NCBI GenBank assembly: GCA_036924285.1
Contig: JAYKYS010000005.1
Location: 2,790,001-2,854,000 of the forward strand
From: Asterella californica
Lineage: Eukaryota > Streptophyta > Marchantiopsida > Marchantiales > Aytoniaceae
Direction of reading: 5' to 3'
Length of the DNA: 64,000 bases
How positions within the stretch are numbered: the stretch's first letter is position 1; each line of letters begins with the position of its first letter. A model generated the notes under the pieces. The model had not been told where the DNA came from and searched no databases. It worked only from the letters and a program-made list of their open reading frames with translations. The translations under genes were made by a program, and so were the position numbers. Shown one piece after another: positions 34,488 to 44,450 of the stretch.

Positions 34488-36860
34488 ATGGCCAACCAAG
34501 GATCATCAAGTGGGGGTGCTGCTGCTGCTCAGCAACCTATTCAGTTTGATGCTGCTACGATGAAGATGTTCCAAGCTTTTTCCATGTTCATGCAGTAGCA
34601 GCAGAGCACAGAGAGGAAGGAGGTGTTAGCAACCAAGGCGTTGCAATCTGTGGTGCATCAGATGGACCTGTTCAAGGGGACAGATATTTCCAAGTATGTG
34701 CGATACTATGCTAGGGAGATGGAGGTGAACAAGGTACCTAAGAAGGAGATGGTGGAGAACTTTGAGCTTGCTGTTGTCCCTGAGATTCGTGGGCGTGTGA
34801 AGGAGCTCAAGCAGTAGCAAGGACAGAGTTGGGAGAGTTTTATGCGAGCTTTGAAGGAGGAGTACTACACTGAAGATTCAGAGAGGGTGACCAAGAGGAC
34901 GTTCTTGGAGTGGGTGGTTAAGCCTAACAAAGGTTTGTCTGTAAATGAGCTGTTAAGGGAGTTTGATCGTCAATATGCTCAGCTTTCTAGGACAGAAAAG
35001 CTTACACTAGAGGTGGAGAAGACAGAGCTTTTTCTACAAGCAGCGGACGTGACTATTCAGGAGAAGCTTGAGCTGTTGTTGGAAGACAACAGTGAGGAGA
35101 GAGGATTGAAGACTGATTGGAAGGAGGTCGAAGAGGCTGTTTCTTTGCTGGCCAAGAGACAGAGAAGAAGGGACAAGGTGGTGGTAAGTGAAGCAGCACC
35201 TCTGATAATTCTTGTCAAGCAGTTGCCTACTAAGCCCGCTTTGGTAATTGCTAGAGAGGAAGACTCACCGCTTGATGAGTTGATTAAGGGTATGAAGGAG
35301 CTTAAGCTTAAGCTCACTAGGTTAGAAGAGAAGGAGCAGAATGTACAGCCTGCTATGCAGAGACCTCAGATGAGAGAAGGCTTTGTTCATCGTTGTATAT
35401 GGTGTGATAGCCTAGACCATGTAAGAAGAGATTGTGGGGAGTTTTCAGATGCATTGAGGAAGGATCTGATCTTCTTCAAAGATGGTAAGATCCATCTGAG
35501 AGAGACTGGGATGATGTTGGGAACCAACTTTGGCAAGGGTGGTATGAAGAGGCTTGTGAATGAGATATCAGCATCACATGCTGTTTCTCTTGTGAATGCT
35601 GCTACCTGTGGAGTGAAAGTGGAGATGGAGAGAGAGAAAGGGACTACTGGGTTGTGGTCTGATGTAGTGCGGTCCGTAGCTAGAATAGAGCTAGACAAGG
35701 ATGTGCTACGAAGGGTTGGCAACTCAATTCGAGAAGCTACAGGATGGAATGATCCTGTGGATACTATGTCAGTGCATGCTTATGTTGCAAGAAGTCAGCA
35801 TGAAGCTGTACTAGAAGAAAAACGCAGGAGGGAGGATGCAGGTGAGGCTTCTACAGCCAAACGACCTGCTACAAGGAGTGAAAGGGCTAGACCAGAGACA
35901 AGGCAGGAGACAACACCTACTCGGGAGGAAACTATGGAGGATCTACCATCTACAACACCAAAGGAGAAGGAGAGAAGCAAGGAGAAGGGTAAGATGCCTG
36001 CATATAAACTTCAGTCTGACATTGAGATTGCTACAGACTTGAAGCAGGTGTTAGAGAACCGTATCTTGAATGGGAAGGTTGAGTTTACCTTGGGTGAGAT
36101 TCTTGGGATTGCAAAGCGTGAGTTCCATGAGGTTATCATAGATATCATCAAGAGGAAACGTCAGATCTTGGGTGAAGCAGCTACGCTTAACGCTCTAGGG
36201 ACCAAACTGTCGGAGGATGAGGAAGATGAGATTGCTGGTTACTGCTCTCAAGTATCAGAGGGGAGATCAGATCAGCACGTGAGGTTTGAAGATGAGGTGG
36301 AAGCATCGCAGAAGAGCCATTACTCTCACAACCATTGGGCAAGAGCAACCACTGAGACCTTGGTGAAGTTGGGAGATCTAGAGGAACCTGTGGTGGCATT
36401 GATTGATCACGGCTCAGAGATTAATCTGATGTCTAAGGAGCTGTACAAGCGTGGAAGGTGGCCCATAGACACCGACCATGGATGGCTTATCCGTGCTGCC
36501 AACAACCAGAGGGGAGAACTCTATGGTGCTTGTCCCAACATCAAGGTAACTGTGGGTGACATCAGTGATGTTCAGAATTTCTTTGTGCAAGACATGTCAA
36601 CCTATCCTATCATTCTAGGACAGCCTTACATTACTGCTGTTAGAATGGAGACACGAGTTATGGATGATGGTTCAGCTTATGCTAGGATACGTAGTAGAGA
36701 CGGCAAAAGAGCTGTTCAGTTTTTGACCGTTGCTGCAGAACATGAGAGGAATCGTGACAGCTTGAGAGACCGTCCACTACCTAAGATTACTCAGGAGTTT
36801 AGAGAGTCTAGGGGTTTTGGCAGAGTACCATTGAAGAGCGAGACTTCAACGGTACAGTAG
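34488..36860 (+). CDS. Gag-protease polyprotein with two internal TAG codons
   Basis: ATG at 34488 (MANQGSSSGGAAAAQQP) opens a frame of 790 codons, interrupted by TAG at 34596-34598 and 34815-34817 and ended by TAG at 36858-36860. The part after the second TAG is open for 672 codons. Residues about 45-290 form the capsid-like region (FKGTDISKYVRYYAREMEV, TKRTFLEWVVKP). At about residue 302 lies the zinc knuckle CIWCDSLDHVRRDC (CX2CX4HX4C). A charged linker follows. At about residue 637 is the retropepsin motif ALIDHGSEINLM, with His in place of the usual Thr/Ser of DTG/DSG, followed by YPIILGQPYI, the ILG flap-proximal motif. Both internal stops stand in CAG-TAG-CAG/CAA context, so each looks like a former Gln codon or a readthrough site. 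Pol is reached by a -1 frameshift near the end. Confidence 0.88.
36812..36818 (+). promoter_or_regulatory. Candidate -1 ribosomal frameshift heptamer GGGTTTT
   Basis: In the gag-protease frame the bases are split G-GGT-TTT, the X-XXY-YYZ form of a slippery site. The pol frame has its last upstream stop (TAG) at 36809-36811 and is open from 36812, so slippage here is the earliest position that gives an uninterrupted Gag-Pol. The gag frame ends 42 nt downstream. No stem-loop or pseudoknot was worked out. Confidence 0.6.
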
Positions 36861-39800
36861 AGCTAGGATTCTCGCCTGATCCAGTAGAGCATGAAGCTTT
36901 ATCCACTAGCTTCTTAGGGTTGACTTCATGTGGATCAGTGTGTTATAGGAAGGTTGAGAATCTGAAGAGGTTTGAGAGGCAACATGTGAAGTATGTACAG
37001 CAATCTTTGTGGGATAGTGGAGAGTTAGCAAGAGATGAATACATATCTGGAGTGTTTGAAGAGCAGTATTTGGTAGATACTATAGGGGAGTTGAAATCTA
37101 TAGTAGAAAGTTCTGTAGATGATGTAGATAGAGTGGTGAGAGTGAGCTCCAAGGAGCTTTATGATGTAATTGATAAGTTTATAGATCGACAAGAGGTGTA
37201 TGTGGAGACCAAGTACAAGTCAGTGGCAAAGAAAGTTAAACCAGTGGCTTTGCCTTTACCACTCGACTACAATCAGAAGATGGAGCAAGCTGCACGAGAA
37301 CCGACGCTCAGAGGACCGAGAAGAATTGGGCACCAGTTCACAGAAACAACACTGAAGGAGCTGAGGATTGGAGGTGATGGGTTTCTTACTGAGCAAGAGA
37401 AGAAGAGCTTCAAGGAGATGTTATCTAGGCATGGTAAGGCGTTTGCGTTTGAGTCACATGAAGTAGGATGTGTAGATCCAAGTGTAGTTGCACCTATGGT
37501 AATCTTTACTATACCGCATGTGCCTTGGAATCTACGTCCTATCCCTGTGCCTAGAGCTCATCTGCCAAAGCTGATAGACTTGCTCAATGAGAGGATTAGG
37601 ATGGGTATCTTGGAACCATCTATAGCTCCCTATTCTAGCAGATGGTTTACTGTTCCGAAGAAGAGTGGAGCTTTGAGGTTTATCCAAGATATGCAGCCAG
37701 TTAACAAGGTGACTATCAGGAATATGGGTATAGGACCTATTGTAGACGAGTTTGCAGAGGCTTTTGCTGGTCGTGCTATCTATTCCATGGGAGACTTATA
37801 TTCAGGTTATGATCAGTTTCAGTTATCCTCTGAGAGTAGAGACTTGACTACAATGAGGACACCTTTGGGGTTACTAAGGATGTGCACCTTGCCACAAGGT
37901 GCTACCAATTCTGTAGCGCATATGATGAATGGCATGAACAAAGTTTTGAGGGACTTCATTCCTGAAAAAACTATGCCATTCCTTGATGATGTGCCGATCA
38001 AAGGGTGTGCTGAGGAGGAGAAGAATGAGGTAAAAGATCAGAGGGGGTGCCGTAAGTTTGTAGCAGATCACATAGCTGATTGTGATAAGATACTGAGTCG
38101 ACTGGAGGAGGTTCATTTGACTTTATCAGGAGCCAAGTCTGTGTTTGGAGTACAAGAGGTGTTAATAGTGGGGCACCTGTGTGGATCTTATGGTCGAAAA
38201 CCTTGTCCAAACAAGGTTGACGCCATTCGAAGGATGAAGGAGACGTGTGGATCGGTTACTGAGGTGAGAAGATTTCTAGGTGCATGTGTGTTTTATCATA
38301 TATGGATTCCACACTTTGCACATGTAGCAGATCCGTTGTACAAGTTGCTGAGGAAGGGGCAAAGATTTCAGTGGCAAGAGGAGCAAAGCGAGTCTATGAG
38401 GAAGTTGAAAGATCTTTTGGCTTCACCACCAACTCTACGGAAGGTAACATATGAGTTGGGCAGATCTGTTATCCTTACTGTTGATACTAGTCCTATTGGC
38501 ATTGGATGGGCTATAGGACAGGATGATGAGGATGGAAATAGATATGTGGTGCGTTTTGGAGCTAAGGTGTTAAGTTCACGGCAGAGAGACTACCCTCAGG
38601 TCAAGAGAGAGCTATGGGGAGTAGTTACTGCGATGAAGAGTGATAAGGAATACTTGATAGGAGCACATGTGGTTGTGGAGACAGATTGTTTACCTCTCTT
38701 GGGAATGATCACTAGCTGTACAACTCCAGATATTGCTATGTTGAGGTGGATAGCATATATCAAGTCCTTGAACCCAGAGTTTAGACATATTGCAGGAAAA
38801 GACAATCCTGTGGCAGATATGTTATCAAGGGCTAGGTATTACGATGAGAAAGAAATGATAGATGATCAAAAGGATGTGGGAACAGAGTTCTATTCTAGTG
38901 CTCTTGCTAGAAGAGATAGAAGCTATTTTGCAGCCCCGTTGGAGTTTTTTGAGGAAACTGTGTATGATGGCGAGTGGTTGGATCTTGGGCGTTATTTGAG
39001 TTCACTGGAAAGGCAAGAAGGATGGTCTGATGCAGATTTCAAGAGGATCCGTAGAATAGCTTATGGTTACTTTTTACATGGAGGACATCTATGGAAGCGC
39101 CCTAAGCTACAAGGAGGTATACCGCAGCGAGTAGTATGTGACTTGGAATTGCAGCAGAAGCTGATCAAGGAGTTCCATGAGAGTTTATGGGCTGGTCATA
39201 GAGGAGTTTGGGCTACATTTGCCAAGATGAAGGAAAAGTATTGGTGGAAGGGTATGTATAAGGATGTAGTACAGTTTGTTTCATCTTGTATACCCTGCCA
39301 GATGTATTCCAACGTACGTCATCGTGATGGATTGCATCCTACTTATCCTTTAGCCATTCATTACAAATGGGTAGTTGATCTGGTAACTATGCCATTTGGA
39401 CTTGGCCAAATGAGATATCTAGTCTTGGCTAGAGAAGATCTATCTAACCAAGTCGAAGGCCGTGCTCTGAGGACGAAGACCACTGCTAGTGTCTGCCGCT
39501 TTCTACTTGAAGATGTTATTTGTAGGTATGGGTGTGTGGGAAAGATCACTGCAGATAGGGGTGAGCTGGATGCACAAGAAGCAGTTGAGTTCTTCAAGCG
39601 ATTGGGAATCAAGTTGGCCTTAACCACTGCTTACAATCCTGAAGGGAATGGCAAGAGCGAAAGAGGTCATCCGCCAATCATCAAAGCTTTGGTAAAAGCT
39701 TGCAAGGGTAAGATCCGTGAATGGCCTAGACTGCTACCATTTGCTTTGTGGGCAGATCGTACAACTCATAGTACCGTTACAGGTTACATGCCAGCAGAGT

Positions 39801-40324
39801 TGATACTAGGGCAAAAACCTGTGATGCCGATTGAGGAGGTTGTGCCTACTTGGAATGTTTTGCCATGGGAAGATGGTAGAAGTACGGAGGATCTTCTTGC
39901 ATTAAGGATCCAGCAGTTAGAACGGAGACCTGAGGATGTTGCCAAAGCTGTGGAAAGGTTGAAGACTGCTAGAGAGAGAAACAAAGGCAGATTTGATAGA
40001 ACGCATAGATTACGACCCAAACCAGTTAAGGAAGGTGATTGGGTGTTAGTCTATGATAGTAGTCTTGATAATCAGCATAGCGCTATCAGAAAGTTCTCCA
40101 AGAGATGGTTCGGACCTTATGTGGTGTTAGAAGTTTATGATAATGCCACATACTCTTTGAGAGAGTTAGATGGTGCAGTGCTCAAGATACCAGTCGCCGG
40201 GAAGAGAATCAAGCTCTTCAGAAGGAGAGGGGAGGACCAGAACATTGCAGAGCTTACTGAGGATGAAGCTGAAGACTCAATGGAGGTTGAAGATGAATTT
40301 GAAGCTGAAGCTGAAGAGTCTTGA
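36812..40324 (+). CDS. Pol polyprotein: reverse transcriptase, RNase H, integrase
   Basis: The frame is open from 36812 with no ATG near its start, in the -1 frame relative to gag-protease; it is uninterrupted for about 1170 codons. Counting from 36920: RT about residues 200-400 with YSSRWFTVPKKSGALRFIQD, LPQGATNS and the catalytic PFLDDVPIKG (FLDD). RNase H about 515-640 with ILTVDTSPIGIG, KRELWG and VETDCLPL. Integrase zinc-binding part about 740-800 (EFHESLWAGHRG, SSCIPC; HHCC). Integrase core with VVDLVTM, ITADRGEL and GNGKSERGH as the D-D-E triad, 34 residues between the last two. C-terminal RWFGPYVVLE is the GPY/F module, and an acidic tail (DEAEDSMEVEDEFEAEAEES) closes it. No chromodomain. 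All catalytic residues that I can check are present. Confidence 0.93.
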   Translation, partial: GFWQSTIEERDFNGTVELGFSPDPVEHEALSTSFLGLTSCGSVCYRKVENLKRFERQHVKYVQQSLWDSGELARDEYISGVFEEQYLVDTIGELKSIVESSVDDVDRVVRVSSKELYDVIDKFIDRQEVYVETKYKSVAKKVKPVALPLPLDYNQKMEQAAREPTLRGPRRIGHQFTETTLKELRIGGDGFLTEQEKKSFKEMLSRHGKAFAFESHEVGCVDPSVVAPMVIFTIPHVPWNLRPIPVPRAHLPKLIDLLNERIRMGILEPSIAPYSSRWFTVPKKSGALRFIQDMQPVNKVTIRNMGIGPIVDEFAEAFAGRAIYSMGDLYSGYDQFQLSSESRDLTTMRTPLGLLRMCTLPQGATNSVAHMMNGMNKVLRDFIPEKTMPFLDDVPIKGCAEEEKNEVKDQRGCRKFVADHIADCDKILSRLEEVHLTLSGAKSVFGVQEVLIVGHLCGSYGRKPCPNKVDAIRRMKETCGSVTEVRRFLGACVFYHIWIPHFAHVADPLYKLLRKGQRFQWQEEQSESMRKLKDLLASPPTLRKVTYELGRSVILTVDTSPIGIGWAIGQDDEDGNRYVVRFGAKVLSSRQRDYPQVKRELWGVVTAMKSDKEYLIGAHVVVETDCLPLLGMITSCTTPDIAMLRWIAYIKSLNPEFRHIAGKDNPVADMLSRARYYDEKEMIDDQKDVGTEFYSSALARRDRSYFAAPLEFFEETVYDGEWLDLGRYLSSLERQEGWSDADFKRIRRIAYGYFLHGGHLWKRPKLQGGIPQRVVCDLELQQKLIKEFHESLWAGHRGVWATFAKMKEKYWWKGMYKDVVQFVSSCIPCQMYSNVRHRDGLHPTYPLAIHYKWVVDLVTMPFGLGQMRYLVLAREDLSNQVEGRALRTKTTASVCRFLLEDVICRYGCVGKITADRGELDAQEAVEFFKRLGIKLALTTAYNPEGNGKSERGHPPIIKALVKACKGKIREWPRLLPFALWADRTTHSTVTGYMPAELILGQKPVMPIEEVVPTWNVLPWEDGRSTEDLLALRIQQLERRPEDVAKAVERLKTARERNKGRFDRTHRLRPKPVKEGDWVLVYDSSLDNQHSAIRKFSKRWFGPYVVLEVYDNATYSLRELDGAVLKIPVAGKRIKLFRRRGEDQNIAELTEDEAEDSMEVEDEFEAEAEES

Positions 40325-40360
40325 TCTGGATCTGGCACATACCGGAGGATGTGCATGTTC

Positions 40361-40372
40361 AGAGGGGGTGGA
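40361..40372 (+). other. Polypurine tract of the Gypsy element
   Basis: AGAGGGGGTGGA lies directly before the 3' LTR (TGTCGCACC), the expected place for plus-strand priming. Confidence 0.75.
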
Positions 40373-41745
40373 TGTCGCACCATTTGGCGACTACATGCTT
40401 GACTTCTACTCCGACGCTTAGGTTTGGTAGTTCTAGAAGTTAGCTCATATTACTTCTAGTCTTTTATGTATATGTTTGACACCTTTGCATACGGTGTTAG
40501 CACTATTTTGAGTCCTAGTAGGCTGATAGTATGTTAGTTATCTTGTTCAAGCATTTGTGCGCTTGTGCAAGTGACTTCTTACTTGTCTATGACGTTCAAT
40601 GTACATAACTTAGGGTTTCCATGCTGATAGTGGTTTGAGCTCATGGGTTGTACTTATTTGTCGCCCATGCACGCTTTCTAGCTAATTTAAGTTATTTTTC
40701 AGGGCTATGTGTCATTTTAGGTAGTTTAAGTTATACGCTGGCACTCTAGGGGGCTTGACGTGGTAGCCTATGAGTGTAGAAAAGTTACCAGGTAGTTTAA
40801 GGCACAAAAGGACAGTCAAGTGGAGCTATGAACTCCCATTGGTCCATTTTTGTCTTTTGTAAAACTCTAAGTTTAGAAACATAGCTCTAGAGTGGAGTTC
40901 GAGCAATTGGTGAGGGATCTTCGAAATCTGAGAGCACAGGAAGAGAGAGCTCGTCGTGCCAAGCACTGTCAGTGAAATTTTTGCTCGATTTGGATCAATA
41001 AACAAGGAGTTATGCCCAATTGATGTTCGGATTGTGCCAAAACTGCGTCATTTTTGTTGATTTTGGGGTTTTCGGTGCCACTCGCAGCAGATTTGAGGAA
41101 ATTGCTTCAAAACTTCGAGGTTGTGTTCACTGTCAGGAGGGCTACGACTGTGCAAAAAGTTTCGAATCATTTGAGTAACTGAGTAATTCAGGGCGGCCGC
41201 TGAAGCAGAGGGGGTCTGAAAAGCTCTTAATCTAGAGCAGCGACTTTAGAGAAGGAGATCTGGAGTTCTACAAACAATCAGGAGTCCCAACTTCACAGGG
41301 ATGTTCAGCATCCTGTAAACTTCAAATACTGTGAGAAGATTTGAAATTCATCGAGCCAATTCTCTGTTCTATGTTTGAATAGCTGTCTAGGTACCAGAAA
41401 TTACCATAATTCTCTTATTCAGAACTTTTCTGTCAACATCTCGGTGCTAGAATTCAATCTCAGACTGAAACTTCGTGTGTGTGTTCAGTAGTGCCTCATT
41501 TACATGTAGGGGAAGTTTAGAAGTCTAAACCTTCATAGTTTTCCTCTCTTTGAGTGTCAAAGTTCACCGCTTAAGCCTATTACTACCAGTGAGACCTAAA
41601 TTTTGCTTTTTGAGCATATCAGAGGATCCTACACTCCTGTGTGAGTGTTTATAGCTCCTGTTGTGACCTGAAAGCCAACCTCTTGAGTAAACAACCACAG
41701 CCAGAAGCCCGGCGCTTTCCTAGGTAGACGGATCACACTCCGACA
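40373..41745 (+). repeat. 3' LTR of the Gypsy element
   Basis: 1373 bp, TGTCGCACCATTTGG to CACTCCGACA, followed by ACGT, the second copy of the target duplication. Confidence 0.95.
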
Positions 41746-41749
41746 ACGT

Positions 41750-42090
41750 CACGTGTGTAGCTTCGAGACCAAGCGCACAATGCAATCGCTTATACGAGTC
41801 TAAAAGATCGTCATGAATTTGTATTCGTTCATCTCCTACCATGATACTTGACTTGATCACTAGGAAATTTTCTTTGATGTCGCTCAGTCATGAATTGAAC
41901 TATTGAAGAACGATGCATGTATTTATTATTATATAAATATATTCAACTACGTTACTGAAAAAACTACAATATAATACGAGCAAACATTTTCGACACTATA
42001 TCTAAATCAATGCAATACTACTTGAGTCATCTTGTGTCTCACAATAACTCTCTTCTTCCCGTATAGTATGCAACACCGCACCCAATCTGC
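41750..42090 (-). pseudogene. SAP-domain-like coding region, upstream part
   Basis: Reading leftward on the minus strand from about 41890, one frame gives LSDIKENFLVIKSSIMVGDE, RIQIHDDLLDSYKRLHCALG and LEATHVT, running straight to the ACGT at the insertion point. With one ACGT copy removed it continues as YLRWLFDGGVRHIESSRKS at 33034 and below. A further possible exon at 42087-42005 reads LGAVLHTIREEESYCETQDD after a CAG acceptor and then stops. The protein is not recognised; exon limits are guesses. Confidence 0.5.
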
Positions 42091-42357
42091 AGTGAGAAAT
42101 TGCCACAAGTAAGCAAATCTACTTTAAAAAACATTGTAAATTTTATACACAACTATAAACACAAGAGCATCGGATCAATTTGTTAGTTAGAGTAGTGCAG
42201 AATTTAACACTACATTTGAATGTTTGGAGGACCAAGAAGTTCTACAAGAAATACTTAGAATGATAACCATAAAATAACCAAAGAAGATTAGTCAAAATTT
42301 GAAAATAAAAAATACATGAAGAGAGAGCTTGCTTGGAGAGGAGGAGAAAATTTGCTT

Positions 42358-42378
42358 CATTGTGCAATATGCACAATG
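42358..42378. repeat. Short perfect hairpin
   Basis: CATTGTGCA, loop ATA, TGCACAATG. It stands in an AT-rich stretch without a gene; the role is unknown. Confidence 0.4.
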
Positions 42379-42804
42379 AGGACTGAAATGCACTAACTGG
42401 TCACTAAACCCTCCCCGCATGCTTTTAGAGCATGAGGAGAAAGAGAGATAAATTTCAAAATGGAGCAAGTGATAGTGAACAACTACAAGCTGCCAATCAG
42501 CATCTCGGTTGACCATCAACACCTCAAACAACTACCCAAAGATAATTTGAATTCGAAATTTGATTTTTTTTCTGCCCCGATAGATTCTACGGTTCAGATT
42601 ATCTGGTTGTCTTGAGCAGTTACATTGCAGATTGTTCAAATTTGTTTTCCTAAAATTGTAGCCCGTACGAATATCTATGTGTCGTGATAAAGCTTGTCGG
42701 AAACCATGGTCAGACAACAGAGTAATCAAGTTAGGAGAATATCTCTAAGTTGCCCATAGTTTAGTGTTTGTTAAACGCTCTTTGCCAAAATGAGAGGTAT
42801 GGGT

Positions 42805-42960
42805 TGCTGATATAGTCCCAAGCTCTAGTAGATCGACGACTAATACCAGCCGGAGTAGTTAAGGTTGACAGTGAGACCACACCCAACATTCAATCTAGTT
42901 CTCGTCCGTAGCACTTCAACTTGGAAAGATGATCTCCACAAGCTTATATTCAAACATTGA
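42805..42960 (+). repeat. Diverged Copia LTR fragment
   Basis: TGCTGATATAGTCCCAAGCT and GCCGGAGTAGTTAAGG match the start of the LTR at 49843, after which similarity fades. No primer site or internal region follows. The surrounding 42090-43550 holds no gene that I recognise. Confidence 0.6.
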
Positions 42961-43559
42961 AAAGTCATAGGTATGTACTATAGTTACTCGATCGTTAGTT
43001 TGGATGGTATCGCTTTTGTCTTTTAGGAGAAAATTTGCAATACTAACACTTACAGAAGCCCGCATAATTTTTTTGTCTTGCAGTTATGGCTTTCCTCTTA
43101 TAGAGGAATACAGCTACGGATCATGAAAAAGAAACCAGTATCTTGTTTTGATAATTTCAAGAACATTTTAGAATAAACTTTATCTGGATTTTGCGTTGGT
43201 TTATGTTGTATGACATTTGAAGAAATCATACATTATGTTCTGAGTCATTTTGACACTTAGAAATTTTTCTCATTTCTTGTTTGGACATATCGAAAGTTTT
43301 GAAACAATGGTATTTTGTTTTGTGTCACTTGACATTTCAAAAATTGTCCTCCTCACTTGTTTTGACAAATTTTTGCCTCTAGACTTACTCTTGCTCGTGT
43401 CATTCACAGTCTTGAGTATTAAAAGACAATACTTTCTAACATAGACATTCAAGTTCGAAGATGTCACTTTCATGCTACATACATCTGGTAGTGAACTTAT
43501 TCCATGTGAAAATTGTAACACCATTTAGAATTGAACCAACTGAGCTCTCATTGTTGACT

Positions 43560-44450
43560 ATGACAAATTGTATGGATAAAGGAGAGGTGAGATGGTGGAT
43601 GAAACACAGAACAAGTGTCTGGTTTGACCATTGCCTGATGAGGGTGTATGGAGATGAGAGGTGGGTACGTTCATTGCGGATGAGAAAGATCTCATTTTTC
43701 TGGTTGTTGGAGCAGGTTGGTCACGCACTAGAGCAAATTGATATTGTGTTTATAAGAGTTTTTTTTGTCGAAAAGCAACTAGCCATAGTCATTTATTGCT
43801 TGACACATAGTTCATTTACTTCATGATAGGTGAATTGTTTGAAGTAGGAGAATGGACATTAAAAAGGATTGTACACCACGGAGTTCATGGATTGTCACCT
43901 AGAGTCTATGGCTTCTACAAGCTGGATGGGTTGTCTAATATACAAAATATGTCATTAATGACACCCATATTCCGATAAGAGCCCTTCCAGACCGTGAACT
44001 GGTAGCAGATTATTACAACCGAAAATGTTTCCTGTTCTCTATTTATGCAGGGGTAGTAGACAGCCAAAGAATATTCTTTGACATATATTGTGAGCAGCCG
44101 GGCAGTGTTAACGACAAGAGATTGCTCCGGAACTCTTCCTTGTACCAGCGGGTTAGTTCAAGATAAAACTTAGGATAAATGACAATTATCCTTTGAACCC
44201 ATACCTTCTAAGAGGCTCTGGATATTAACTACAGAAATGACTGATGACTCCATACGACGTCAGTTTTTCATCAGTTAGTTTGGAGCGAGTCTTCAATGAT
44301 GCACATGTCAGAGATAGAATGGTAGTGGAGCAAGCATTTGGGATACTAAAACAAAAATGGTGCATCCTTAGACACAAGCATTATATCCTTGATAGACTGG
44401 AGCTCAACTCTTGTCTATTGTTGCTGCATTCTCCACAAAATTCTGCTTAA
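43560..44450 (+). pseudogene. PIF/Harbinger transposase relic
   Basis: Frame pieces follow a Harbinger (DDE_Tnp_4-type) nuclease in order. WWMKHRTSVWFDHCLMRVYG then DERWVRSLRMRKISFFWLLE are at 43595-43720. VFFVEKQLAIVIYCL and IGELFEVGEWTLKRIV follow. VINDTHIPIRALPDRELVAD at 43950 carries the first catalytic Asp in the place of GxxDGTHI. IYCEQPGSVNDKRLLRNSSL at 44085 has the second Asp region (GSxxD). INDNYPLNPYLLRGSGY at 44175 and DAHVRDRMVVEQAFGILKQK at 44298 carry the final part with Glu in VEQAFG. Frame changes and stops kill it. No terminal inverted repeats or TTA/TAA duplication were found. A Myb/SANT-like partner relic of the usual type lies at 61119-62724, too far to be the same copy. 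Confidence 0.82.

Larger units (their letters stand above)
33039..41745 (+). mobile_element. Nearly intact Ty3/Gypsy LTR retrotransposon, 8707 bp
   Basis: Two 1373-bp LTRs (33039-34411, 40373-41745) with TGTCG...CGACA ends flank gag-protease (34488-36860) and pol (36812-40324). A purine tract lies before the 3' LTR, and ACGT is duplicated on both sides (33035-33038, 41746-41749). By eye the LTRs differ at two positions (near 33407/40741 and 33653/40987), which means a recent insertion. Order of domains is capsid, zinc knuckle, protease, RT, RNase H, integrase, so it is Ty3/Gypsy; no chromodomain was seen. It interrupts a minus-strand coding region. Two in-frame TAG codons in gag are its only visible defects. 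Confidence 0.95.

Noticed and set aside
34596..36860. Recoded nuclear genetic code with TAG = Gln, as in some ulvophyte algae and ciliates
   Set aside because: RPS28 and KRTCAP2 end with TAG exactly at their conserved C-termini, and the gag-protease frame also ends at TAG, so TAG is a stop here.
36812..36860. Gag and pol as two separately initiated ORFs
   Set aside because: The pol frame has no ATG in its first part, starts at an overlap with gag, and has a slippery heptamer at its first open base.
33039..41745. Gypsy element as an endogenous virus with an envelope gene
   Set aside because: Only 48 bases separate the end of pol from the 3' LTR, leaving no room for a further ORF.
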